Shown here in pieces: positions 46,021-57,200 of a DNA stretch of 64,000 nucleotides. Position 1 is the stretch's first letter; every line of letters starts with the position of its first letter. The DNA comes from Hanleya hanleyi. Its lineage: Eukaryota; Mollusca; Polyplacophora; Lepidopleurida; Hanleyidae. The position numbers and the translations under genes were made by a program. The stretch spans positions 1 through 64,000 of the forward strand of contig JAVTVY010019002.1 in NCBI GenBank assembly GCA_036873755.1. Direction: 5' to 3'. The notes beneath the pieces were generated by a model, which was not told the DNA's origin, did not search any database, and saw only the letters and a list, made by a program, of their open reading frames with translations.

Positions 46021-47446
46021 ACCTTATATGATCCAGATCTTATAGGATTTGCAATCTAATATGATCAAATAGGATTCAATATCAGTCCACAACACCCAAG
46101 TAATGTTCTTCATATTTGACTGCACATAGTTGGAGGGAGAGATTATGTACCACAAATCTCCAATCTGCTGCTCATGAGGCATCAAATATCAATTTTGGTA
46201 GTTTCATATGAAATTTATCTTAAATTTTAACTTGAATTTAATACAAACTCATTATTGATATTTTCAATAAACTAAGTTACAATTGAATTGAAGGATTAAT
46301 TTTATTTTCAATATTATGAATATTCTATCGTTATGCTGATATTTGACTGTGAAGTATTTTGAAATGTCATTTAGGAAATGCTAATAAAATTGACAAAAAA
46401 TCTAATTGCCATCCATCATAGTTCGATATCCAAACAAATGCAAGGTCACTGAAAACTAAAATTTAAATATTCTAACTCAAATTGAATTCACTGATAATCT
46501 TAATCGGAAATTTATTAAAATTGGAATAAATGTATGAAGTTTTTAAATTTTGATTGTTTTGAATTAAAGTTTTAATTAAAATTGAATTAAGGATGTCCGC
46601 TGATGGTAAATCAAAGTAATTAACTTTTTGAATAATGTTTGTTGTTGCAGTCATAACTGTGTAATGTGGGGGGAAAACAAAGAACAAATATAGTCGGTGT
46701 GCATTTTTTAAATGGTTTCCCAATTTGAATGATATTTACAAAGTCTGTCTACCCTGAATGGAGGGGAGGTAACTCAGTTTCTTGACACTGACACTAGGTG
46801 GCGCTGCACAGAGAAAAACAAAGATGGCGGCCGAATGTTTCCATGTTTATTGCAGTTATCAGCTGAATGATTTAGAGACAGTAAAAGTCATATTTCCGAT
46901 TATCTATGGCTGATGGAACTGATTGAGATTGATGGTAAGTACCTTTTGCAACTTGTAGGCTAAAATAGCATTCTAAAGTGATCATTTACGCCAACACTAA
47001 AGTGTGAAAAAGATTTGCACATTTGAAAATTGAACAATTGATAGGGCCTAATGTTTTTTATTTGCAAGCTGTAATAGTGCTCCATTTGTTAAATCTGGAA
47101 TATTTTGGAATAGTTTAAAATATATTAAGTTATATAAATAACTTTGTCAGGTTTGTATATTACACTGTAAACAACCAAAACATTATACTTCCTTGAAAAG
47201 ATTGTTTTATTTCACTGGTTTATGAAGGAAATGTGGCTTGTTGGTTGATTTTCTCGTCTTCTCTAATCTATGTGTAGGATAGTTAGACATATTAAGCCCA
47301 GTGTAATTAACCTTAGATATAAAATGCTGTCTAACCTTACCAACTTTGAACGCTCATCGACGACGTTGAATTTATGTGTACCATTCTCGAAATATAAATA
47401 AATGACTACAAAATCTGGGTATCTCCACATAAATGCAATTTAATGC

Positions 47447-47485
47447 ATGAGCTTTTGGCCTTTGCCGGAAGCCTTGATCAAGCGA
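47447..47485 (-). repeat. TGATCAAGGCTTCCGG...GGCCAAAAGCTC stem motif
   Basis: Read on the minus strand it has the form TGAnnAAGG-arm-CCnAAAGCT, similar to those at 5497 (PLE leader) and 47889. A short relic of a retroelement end is possible. Confidence 0.4.
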
Positions 47486-47888
47486 ACATAAACAAATTTG
47501 AAAATGAAAATATATAAATGTCGAATATATTGACAACAGATTAATATATTACTTTTGTATATCAATTGCATTTACGTAGAGAATGTCAGTTTGCAGTATT
47601 ATTGAAACCCAGATATTTTAATAGCAGAGAATTGTATTTATTATGATGTTTTCAATTGCTGAACAGACATATATATTTTGTTAATTGAAATAACTGTGAA
47701 CCTCACAAGAATAGATCAGTTTCTCTTAGTGGCCTGTTGTGGCCTGTTGTGTAAGGGATTAACCATGCTGGGAGACTCCTGCATAGTTCATTGTAAGAAA
47801 CCTGAAGGGGATGTTTTTACAATCTCAATGTGTCATTTCCTGTACTGGTATATTTGTGAACATCTACCTTCAATAGACAAATACACAA

Positions 47889-47965
47889 AAGGTAGCACCT
47901 TTGAGACTAACTAGTTTATTTCAACAAGAGCTTTCGTAGACACAAGCCTTCTTCCTTAGATTCAA
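47889..47965 (-). repeat. Stem motif followed by TTAGTCTCAAAGGTGCTACC
   Basis: On the minus strand: AAGGAAGAAGGCTTGTGTC, TACGAAAGCTCTTG, AAATAAACTAGTTAGTCTC and AAGGTGCTACC. This resembles a short repeat seen widely in animal genomes; I cannot name it with certainty. Confidence 0.45.
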
Positions 47966-50113
47966 CAGACAAGCCATTTCCGATGTTTACTTGAAAAACT
48001 TGACATAACATATGAATGAATTGATAACAGTAATTTGTGATTCTTTGAAGTCCTGGCTTTCATTTCATACTGTCGGTTTCACAGTCTGAGCTTCTTGTCC
48101 TGTCAAATTGCATCTCTCCTCACCACACCATAATGAACAGTTTATCAATGATGTTTTTATTATGTTCACAGCTTCACTGTGGATTCTGGTGAAAGAATAC
48201 AAATACGCTTACAACACAGCTTTGCCCAGTTCCAGGTAGGCCAAATGTACCAGTGGTGTGTTCTATTCCTGACAACCTGAACTTTTCATCCAGTTAAGGG
48301 CTGAACTATATGATGTGACAAATTATGCTTAGCCTAAGCTTTAATACATGTTGTACCCCATTTGTGTACTTTTCAATTGTGATAATTTCACCCTTGTTGG
48401 GGGGGGGGGTATAGTCTACTGTACATGCTATCATCCAGTTTTACACATTATCTGAAAAATGTCATTTATTAGAATTTCCAGGTTGTTTGGTTACTCAAAT
48501 GTCCCGTTGATTACTTCATGTGAATAAATAAACACTCCTACAAACAATTGTTTGGCCATGTCAGTGTTAGTACAGAATTGAGTTGAAAATTGGTGAATTT
48601 ATTTTCACAATAAATCACGACATGATATGTTAATAATTGTTTTTCCCACAGGAGATCACAGAGCCTACAAAGAAGATGAGCAAGACAGTTCGTGATGCCT
48701 AAAAGAATGAGTCAAACAACATTCTTTAGAAGTTAAACAAACAGCGACAAGGAAAACTTCCAGTGGCACCTGTTCAAGACATGTCAGATGAAGTAAGTAT
48801 AAATTCAACTATCAGGACTATTCAGCTAAATCCCTAGGCTATTATCAAATAATTCATTATTTTGACTATTGAGAAAATTGCTCATGAATTGTCTCATCTA
48901 TTTTACTGATCCCTTTCAGATAACTATTTCTAATAATATTAATCCAAATTTCTCTCAATGTGGACAAACTATGTGGGTGTGGGGCCTATTTATTTTGGTT
49001 TTCTTCTTCTTTGTAGGATTCTAGTAGCCGAGCAGACCTGAGGGCTCTGCAGAAAGAAGTTGAAGAGCTGAGAGCGGAGAACCAGTCTCTGAAGTCAGAA
49101 AACAGTTCTTTGAAAGTCTCATTATCTACACTTACTGGTAAGATTTTAAATTTGAGTTTTTGCAAGTTTGCTAACCAGTAAAATGCATGTTAAATGACAC
49201 TGAATTTTAATGGTTAACAAGCGATCACTTGTAAATAATCATTTAATGCAATTAATCTTAGTAAATAATAATTTAATGAGATTTGAAAGTTTTAAAACAT
49301 TGTTGATCCTTTGTCAACAAGATTCTGCAATTTATGACTATTAACATTCTGACTGAATATTATCAATCCAACTGTCAGTACACATTTTGTATCTTTTATT
49401 TCACAGAACTGCCATCTGTATTTCATGACATGAATAAGGTGGCATCACGTCAGGCATAGACTCGCCCAGCAGAACCATGTCAGCTGCTGACACCATCAAC
49501 ATCCGAACCCTTGCCCCATCATACGCGATCACCCTCATCACCAGATCCATCAACTGGATCATCCGATGATTTAATTGGAGAAAGACAACATTCATTTTAA
49601 TATTGGTAAGTATTTTTTACCCATCACAAGAACACAGTAGTAATAATAATATGGGTTCTTTCATAATAACTTAATTAAATTCAATTAACTGTAAAGAAAT
49701 GCCGTTGTCAACAAGTTCAGACTTGCAGTATGTCCATTTGAAGTGTATACTAAATAATTTGCCAACTCAAATTTTTTCTTTCTTTTCTCCTTCCAGTTGA
49801 AACTCGTAGAGTATTCCCCGACAAGAGAGAAGTGGACAAAGCCAGTATTCACCTGAAGCTGAACAATGCTTCGAAACAATTAAAGAAGTAGTATTTTTAC
49901 ATTAACGAATTGTTTGGACATTAACTGAGTGCATTTTATGATATTGTATGGAGCGATTCAGTGCTAGTAGAATAAATATAGTATTATATAAGAAATTATT
50001 GTGTTATTTTTGTTGTGTTATCAAGGCGTTGTCATTCTCTGAAATACATTATTCTACAATGTTGTTCAGTATTGAGGATGTAATATAAATACCCAGTCCA
50101 AAGTGAAGCAATC

Positions 50114-50575
50114 AATCTATAGCTATAGTTCATTTGTAGTAAGCTATAGTTCATTTGTAGTAAGCTATAGTTCATCTGTAGTAAACTATAATTCATTTGT
50201 AGTAAGATATAGCTCATTTGTAGTAAGCTATAGTTCATTTGTAGTAAGCTATAGTTCATCTGTAGTAAACTATAATTCATTTGTAGTAAGCTATAGCCCA
50301 TTTATAGTAAGCTATAGTTCATTTGTAGTAAACTATAGTTCATTTGTAGTAAGCTATAGCTCATTTGTAGTAAGCTATAGTTCATCTGTAGTAAACTATA
50401 TTTCATCTGTAGTAAACTATAATTCATTTGTAGTAAGCTATAGCTCATTTGTAGTAAGCTATAGTTCATTTGTAGTAAACTATAGTTCATTTGTAGTAAG
50501 CTATAGTTAATTTGTAGTAAGCTATAGTTAATTTGTAGTAAGCTATAGTTAATTTGTAGTAAGCTATAGAATTTG
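50114..50575. repeat. 21-bp minisatellite, about 21 copies
   Basis: Unit CTATAGTTCATTTGTAGTAAG with few variants (ATC for ATT, AAAC for AAGC, TTAATT for TTCATT at the right end). 21 is a multiple of 3, so open frames run through it on both strands; they are not genes. Confidence 0.95.
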
Positions 50576-50663
50576 AGCTGTAGTAAATCCGCAAAAGTAC
50601 CACAAAATCGATAGTAATCTGTAGATTTCAACTATAGATTTTTGTGGTAAATTTTCATAAGGG

Positions 50664-51425
50664 TGGAGTCGCATGAGGTATCAATGTGAAGCATTCGTGA
50701 GGGAGCATCCACTGTGCGCAGACAGGGAATTGTGGGGAAAGGGTATGGAAATAGACGTGTTGGGGTCTAGATGGACTAGTGTGTCGTTCGTTTTCGACGT
50801 TCTGCGCATGCGCCGACAGGGAATTATGGGAAAAGGGTATGGAAATAGATGTTTGGGGATCTAGGGGAGCCCCTAATGGGCCGATGGTGTCGTATAAGGT
50901 CTTCTTTTGAAGCTCTCGTGAGGGAGCATGCGCCTGGACTAGTGTGTCGTTCGTGTTCAACATTCTGCGCATGCGCAGACAGGGAATTATGGGAAAAGGG
51001 TATGGACATAGACGTTTTGGGGTCTAGGTATGCCCCTAATGGTCCGATGGAGTCGAGGGAGATATCAATGTGAAGCATATGAGAAGGAGCATCCGACTAG
51101 GTGGATGTGACGTAATTCTACGCATGCGCAGTAGACCAAGGTTATGGAAATAGACATTTTGGCGCCGACATGGGTCACTATGGGTCCGATGGAGTCGTAT
51201 GAGGTCTTATTTTGAAGCTCTCGTGAAGCAGCATCCGACTGGACTCAAGGTTCGTCCGTATAGTCTGCGCATGCGTAGTCTGGCCGTAGTATAGAAAGCA
51301 GGCATTTTGGGGATGCGTGGGAGTGTGTTTGACCCACCACTATGGGTCCGTGGTTGTGGTTTGGTGGTGTGGGTTGTTCGCACAGACGTCACTTCCGATT
51401 TCACTAAAACTACCTTCGAATACAG
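50664..51425 (+). repeat. Family D array, right piece
   Basis: Continues the unit cut at 45420: GGAGTCGCATGAGGTATCAA, then units with CTGCGCATGCGCCG, CTGCGCATGCGCAGACAGGG, CTACGCATGCGCAGTAGACC and CTGCGCATGCGTAGTCTGGCC. Ends at the LTR element. Confidence 0.8.
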
Positions 51426-51430
51426 AAGAG

Positions 51431-54292
51431 TGTCACAAATCCATGTCTAATCTTTATTGACCGTCTGCTAATTGGTATTTTCGCAGACGTTGCTATACTA
51501 TGGTACAGCGCCTGACATCAAAAAGCAGATTTTCACTGTTTAGGTTATACTCTGTGAGAGGTTACCCAGCCGCAGGTATAATCGGCGCTGACCTAGATTC
51601 ATTTCGGTGCGTTTATAAAAACGCAAATTGTGTTATGGTCAAATATAACTACGGGATATGATGTGCCATATGAAATACTATATTTTGATTTTAAAATATG
51701 TTGTGGAATAGGTTTTGTTATACGTAAATGTCAAGTACAAGTATGAAAATAATGCACGTTGTTTGTTCCCGATCGTACTGGGAACGTACCCGTCAAACAG
51801 GTTTGTGGATATGTAGTGTTACGTGTGCAAGTGTATTGTTCTGTGTAAATCAGGTTTTGTGTACGAAATCCTCTCTGCCAAGCTGTATCAGAGTGAGGAC
51901 GTGGTGTGGCCGACAACGCCCTGGAGACTCACTGTGTTTGTACTTGGTGTGAAATCCGTGAGTAGGGTATATGTACGATATATATATATGTGCATTGGTA
52001 TAATATAACGGTAACGTATTTGTTTATTAGAAACGTAGTGGGAACTACACTGTAAAAAAACAAACGAACAAACAAACACGTTTGTGTTATTTACACATTG
52101 TTTGTCAAAATGTTATTTTGATCTTACAATAGGCATGGAACCCACTTTTTTAAAATTAGGAATTATTACGAAAATAACGTAGTAAACCGAACTTACCATG
52201 TCCATAAATAAATAGGGTGAATAGGATCTAATGTAGTCATCCACAACTTCTATTTACAGTGCAATCTGAAAGGAAAAAAATGTATTAAAATTATTTCTGA
52301 AGCGAACTTCATTGAAATAAGACGACAGAGCGATTGAGTATACCTTTAACTTTCTTATGTGATCAAACAGTGAGACTGATAACACTTATAAAATCTGTAA
52401 CCTGCAGTTGTACTTACCACAATGAACAATGAGATTTGAAAAGTGGGATACAAATGGCGTCTGTCAAGGGAAGATCACCCGTGAAGTTTTTCCAGTAAAA
52501 GAGAGGCACCAGAGAGGGGGTTATCGCTGACCGTCCAATAATTGAAATCTGCAAAGATAATTGTGCAATCATACTTTAAGCTGATCAGAAAGTGAAACAT
52601 AAAGTAACGTGTTTTGTTATGCTGTAATCAGTAGTAGCATAAAGAAAAAATATCACCAGTTACCGTAATGGTAAATAATGCTCTTATTGCTTTCAAGGAC
52701 TGGGATATTACGCCTATCCAATTATAGTCGTCAGATTCGACATTAAAGACTCAATCAAATTTACTTTCATGAAGAACCAAAAATGGTTCCACTTATATAC
52801 TAAATATCAAATTTGTTTCTTCTTATACACCAAATATCGCGAAGAACCAAGATATCGTACAGTGCAAACCGAATTAATTAATACCAACTTATCATGGCGA
52901 CATTTGATTGCGACAGTGTAGACCCTCGGTGAGAGACATTGTTTGGTACTCTAAAAGAACGCCAATTGTGCGATATCGGCTTATCTACCACAGTCGGATC
53001 AAGTTGACGATTATTACCTGGAGCAGAGAGGTTTGACACGAGATTGTGGACGTCTGTCTCTGTCCATTTGGGCTGTAGGCCTATATCGTCGTCTGCAATT
53101 TTCATGAAACGCACGCTTCCCAAGCAACGGATTTGGACTCAGTATATTGACGAGCCGTATTTTGGTAAAAAAATATTTGTTGAAGCTTTGGTGAGTTGAA
53201 TGCGGAAATAAAATTCCACAAACATCCTGAAACTTACTGATTTTGTCTTTCGTGAAAACCAAGCTCTATAGTTGTATTACAGTGACAAATCCGCACACCA
53301 CTATGGAAGGTACGAGTTTACTAAGAGTGAGTTACCAGTCAGTCATTTATCTCATAATGGGATGTTTTAGAATTCCAATTATTATTTCTGGTTATTATTT
53401 TTACCACTATAGAGTCCCTCCTTTTGGTTCACCGATTTTTCACAGGTTTAAAAAAAAAAAAAATTACTGACACAGCTAGGACAACTCAGTTAAGATTCAC
53501 ATATTAAAATCACTAAAAAATTAAAGAAACAGAGTAATCTCCCCTTAGTGGTGGCCCGTCCATTATTCTGTGACGGGACCAAGAAGGATGGCAGGTATGT
53601 ATGCAGGTAGTAAGTTGACACTTTTACAATCATATGGCTTCTGATATTTTGCATACGTAATATTGAATGTACAAACTTATCCTTTGTTATATTATTAGGG
53701 ATGGATGCATTTTATTTAGGACTGATTTCCACGGATTTATTTTCAATGTATTCGGGTATTCGGACTGAGGCATGGCGACTCGCGTGACGTCACTCCCATG
53801 CCTACTTACAATTGAGGTTTCTGATAATATGTGCCGTTATGGTTGACTAGTTCGGGTATTTAATATGGGAAAATGTTCTCAAATTATATTATTGCAGACA
53901 ACCTGTTTGTACGTTGGATATCCGTCTGCGATGGTGTGATGTTAGCCATGCAAGACGAGGCATGCGTTCACGGTTGAGACGTGGCGTGTGAAACCCGATG
54001 ACCATTTCGTTGGACGGTGGGACGACACAGACGTTGACGTAGGTCGTGGACGTACACCGTTGGGCTGCGTGTGGCCGGGTTCCGGAGTTCTACTCGCTTC
54101 TCATCTCCGGGTGATGTTAAAATAGAGATGGATCGTTTTCGTCATGTCCTTGTAAATTATTGTGTTTTGTAACCCGCGGTTGTGTTTTGTATTGTATTTT
54201 ATTGAGGTCAATATTAAATGTGTTAAGTAGCAAAACAAATTGTGTTGTCATTAGTCTAGTTCTGACGTCACCGTCACGTGTTAATCGTGACA
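51431..54292 (+). repeat. 5' LTR, interrupted by a 1.7-kb insertion
   Basis: 51431-52129 and 53812-54292 together match the 3' LTR with few differences. Without the insertion and its duplicated 7 bp it is about 1180 bp. TATAAAA at 51614-51620 is a likely core promoter. Confidence 0.93.
52130..53804. mobile_element. hAT-like non-autonomous element in the 5' LTR
   Basis: Inverted ends TAGGCATGG / CCATGCCTA with CTTACAA duplicated on both sides (52123-52129, 53805-53811). The 3' LTR has the intact site ATCTTACAATTGAGG at 59324. Short minus-strand frames (for example 53014-53262) have no transposase features. Confidence 0.8.
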
Positions 54293-57200
54293 TTTGGGGG
54301 CTTGTCCGGGAATATAACTAAAATTTTGACAAAGAACTGGAAATTTGTGGATGCTAAAATAGAGGAGAAACGTCAAAGAGATGACCGAGCTAGAGATAGA
54401 GAGCTTGAAAGAGAAGAAAGAGAAAGACAAACGAAGTTGGAACTTCTAGACAAACAAATAGAGCTTGAGAAAGTTAAATTAGCAGCAAGTAGTTCGGATA
54501 GAACATCTAACTCAGCTAAGGCAATCCGGCCCAAACTTCCAATTTTTGATGACACAAAAGATGACTTAGATGCATATCTTCATAGATTTGAGCGGTTTGC
54601 TACAAGTCAAGGTTGGCAAAAAGAGGACTGGGCTGTAAATCTAAGTGCCTTATTGACAGGTAAAGCTTTGGAAGTTTATGCCAGAACGCCTACTGCTGAT
54701 GCTCTTAACTTTGATAAACTGAAAGATGCACTCCTACACTGTTATCAGTTAACGGAAGAAGGTTTCCGACATAAGTTTCGAACTTGTAAACCTGATAGCA
54801 ATGAAACATTTAACCAGTTTGCTGCAAGGTTAGATAACTATTTTGATAGATGGTTAAATTTGGCTCATGTGCCAACTGAATTTGGTGAGTTAAAAGACTT
54901 GATGTTACGACAGAAATTTATTAACTCATGTGATAAAGATCTATCACTTTTCCTTAAGGAAAGAATACCTCAAACTGTTGAGCAAATGGCAATTTTAGCA
55001 GATCAATACATAGAAGCCCACAATGTTTCACAAGGTACGGGTTCACAAGGAAAACACAAGTCTCCGTCTAATACGAAACGAAATTATGACGCCGAAAAGA
55101 AAAACTCGGACATACGCTGTTATAATTGTTTCACAATCGGGCACCTGCAGAGACAATGTAGGCTACCACCCAGAAAGGAGAAAGACCATCAGGGCTCGAC
55201 TGCAATTGTGCGATCTTCTGTTTCGGACACTGTTCTGGAAAGAGACATGAACTTCACTAGTCGTAAGTTTGATCAAGACAATGTGGTAAATTCGATAGGA
55301 ATACCAGTGACCAAAGGGTTTGTTGGAGGTACTGCAGTTACGGTCTTGAGGGACACAGGCTGTAGTGGGGTAGTGATTAAACGCAGTTTAGTTACATCTG
55401 ACCAGCTTACAGATCGCTTTCGTCGTTGCGTTTTAATGGACGGAACTGTCAGAGAGGTACCTGTGGCTATGGTAAGCGTGGATACACCGTATTATGTTGG
55501 CGAGGTTGACGCTCTATGCATGGAAACGCCATTATATGATCTCATTTTAGGCAACATCGACGGAGTACGACCAGCAAATGATCCGAATCCAGAGTGGCGG
55601 GAGCATTTGTCAGGAGAGTTTAGTGGAGATGTTGATGTTGGCCAGGCAGTACAGACACGGGGACAGCGGCTGATGCAATTGAAACCATATAAGCCGTTAA
55701 AGGTATCTGAGGTATTGTCAGAAGTTACTGTCGAACAATTGAAAATTGATCAGCAGGAAGATGCTTCACTCACCCGAACTAGGCAATTGGTTCATACGGG
55801 GGATGTGCGCATGTTTAAGGGTAATTCTACCAAGTTTGTGAAACGAAATGGCCTCATTTCCAGAGAATTCCAGTCTCCGAAAATTGAATATGGAAAATTG
55901 TTTCATCAACTCGTTGTTCCAAAGAAACATCGCATGAAAGTTATGTCGTTTGGTCATGAAAGTGTGTTAGTAGGTCACTTGGGAGCGAAAAAGTCTGCTC
56001 AGAAAATCTTAACTCATTTCTTCTGGCCTGGTATTAAAAGCGACATCAAACGGTATTGTAGATCATGTGATGTTTGTCAGAGAACATTTCCAAAAGGCAA
56101 AGTTTCTAAGATACCTCTTGGTGAAATGCCGTTGATCGAAACGCCCTTCCATAGAATTGCCGTTGATCTTGTTGGATCCATGAAGCCTATAACCGAGCGG
56201 GGTAACAGATATATTCTAACGGTCGTGGACTATGCTACGAGATATCCGGAGGCAGTTGCCCTTAAAAACATAGAAGCCGAACGTGTAGCGGAAGCCTTGG
56301 TAGACATTTTCACTAGAGTTGGCGTACCACGTGAAATCTTGACTGATCTTGGTTCACAATTTACTTCCGGTGTTATGCAGGAAATGAGTAGACTGTTATC
56401 TCTAAAACGACTCACTACAACACCGTACCATCCGGCTTGTAATGGTCTTGTCGAGCGATTCAATGGCACCCTGAAGAGTATGTTGAGGAAAATGTGTGCG
56501 GAACGTCCAAAGGACTGGGACCGGTACATTGGTCCGTTGTTATTCGCGTATCGGGAATCACCACAAGATAGCTTGGGGTTCAGTCCTTTCGAATTATTGT
56601 ACGGACGGACTGTTAGGGGTCCGATGTCCATTTTGAAAGAAGTCTGGACTCGTGAAATCGACAATCCGGAAGTTAAATCCACTTACCAGTACGTGTTAGA
56701 CTTAAAATCCCGATTAGAAGATACATGCGCAGTTGCACAAAGTGAACTTCGAAAATCTCAGAAACGTTACAAGCGCTACTATGACCGGAAGTGTCGTAAC
56801 CGAAAGTTCAAGGTCGGAAACAAAGTCCTGGTTCTCTTGCCCACTGACAACAACAAATTGCTTATGCAGTGGAAAGGCCCATTTCCGGTAGTCGAATGTG
56901 TAGGCAGTTGTGACTATAAGTTGAATGTGCAGGGGAAAATTAGAACCTACCATGCTAATTTGTTGAAATTGTATGAGGAGAGGGAATGTATTTCAGCGCT
57001 GGCAGAAATGGAGGTTTGTTGCGGAGCAATAGATGTGGCATGCACTGCTGTCATTGACGATGATCATCAAATTTCCACCGACGATTTGTTGGAGTTTACT
57101 CTGAAGGGTAAGGAAACTGTCGCTGATGCCCACGTGTCCGTTGTGTTGTCCGCTGAACAACAAGGGGAAATGGCAGGGCTTCTCGGTGAGTTTTCTGATA

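Larger units (their letters stand above)
46824..49891 (+). pseudogene. Six-exon spliced gene remnant inside the transposon
   Basis: Exons bounded by good splice sites: 46824-46934 (ATG within AAGATGGCGGCCG, donor GTAAGT), 48172-48235, 48652-48792, 49017-49137, 49407-49605 and 49797-49891 (stop TAG). Acceptors read TTCACAG, CCCACAG, TTTGTAG, TTTCACAG and CTTCCAG. Exon 4 encodes a coiled coil (LRALQKEVEELRAENQSLKS) and joins exon 5 in phase (STLTELPSVFHDMNKV). Exon 6 can encode VETRRVFPDKREVDKA. Stops in exons 3 and 5 and a frameshift in exon 1 disable it. I do not recognise the family. It is either a captured host gene or an ancillary gene of the element. Confidence 0.6.
45421..50663. mobile_element. 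5.2-kb inverted-repeat DNA transposon carrying a spliced gene remnant
   Basis: Starts CCCTTATGAAAATATACCAC and ends with the inverse of CCCTTATGAAAATTTACCAC, about 20 bp with one mismatch. It interrupts a family D unit, with TG on both sides (45419-45420, 50664-50665) as a possible 2-bp duplication. Both subterminal zones are made of TAGTAAACTATAG-like repeats. I see no transposase. The superfamily is unresolved: the ends do not match the usual TA or TTAA targets. Confidence 0.75.

Noticed and set aside
50032..50631. Repetitive frames of 89-135 codons on both strands (YSSFVVS, LLQMNYS)
   Set aside because: Produced by a 21-bp minisatellite whose unit length is a multiple of three.
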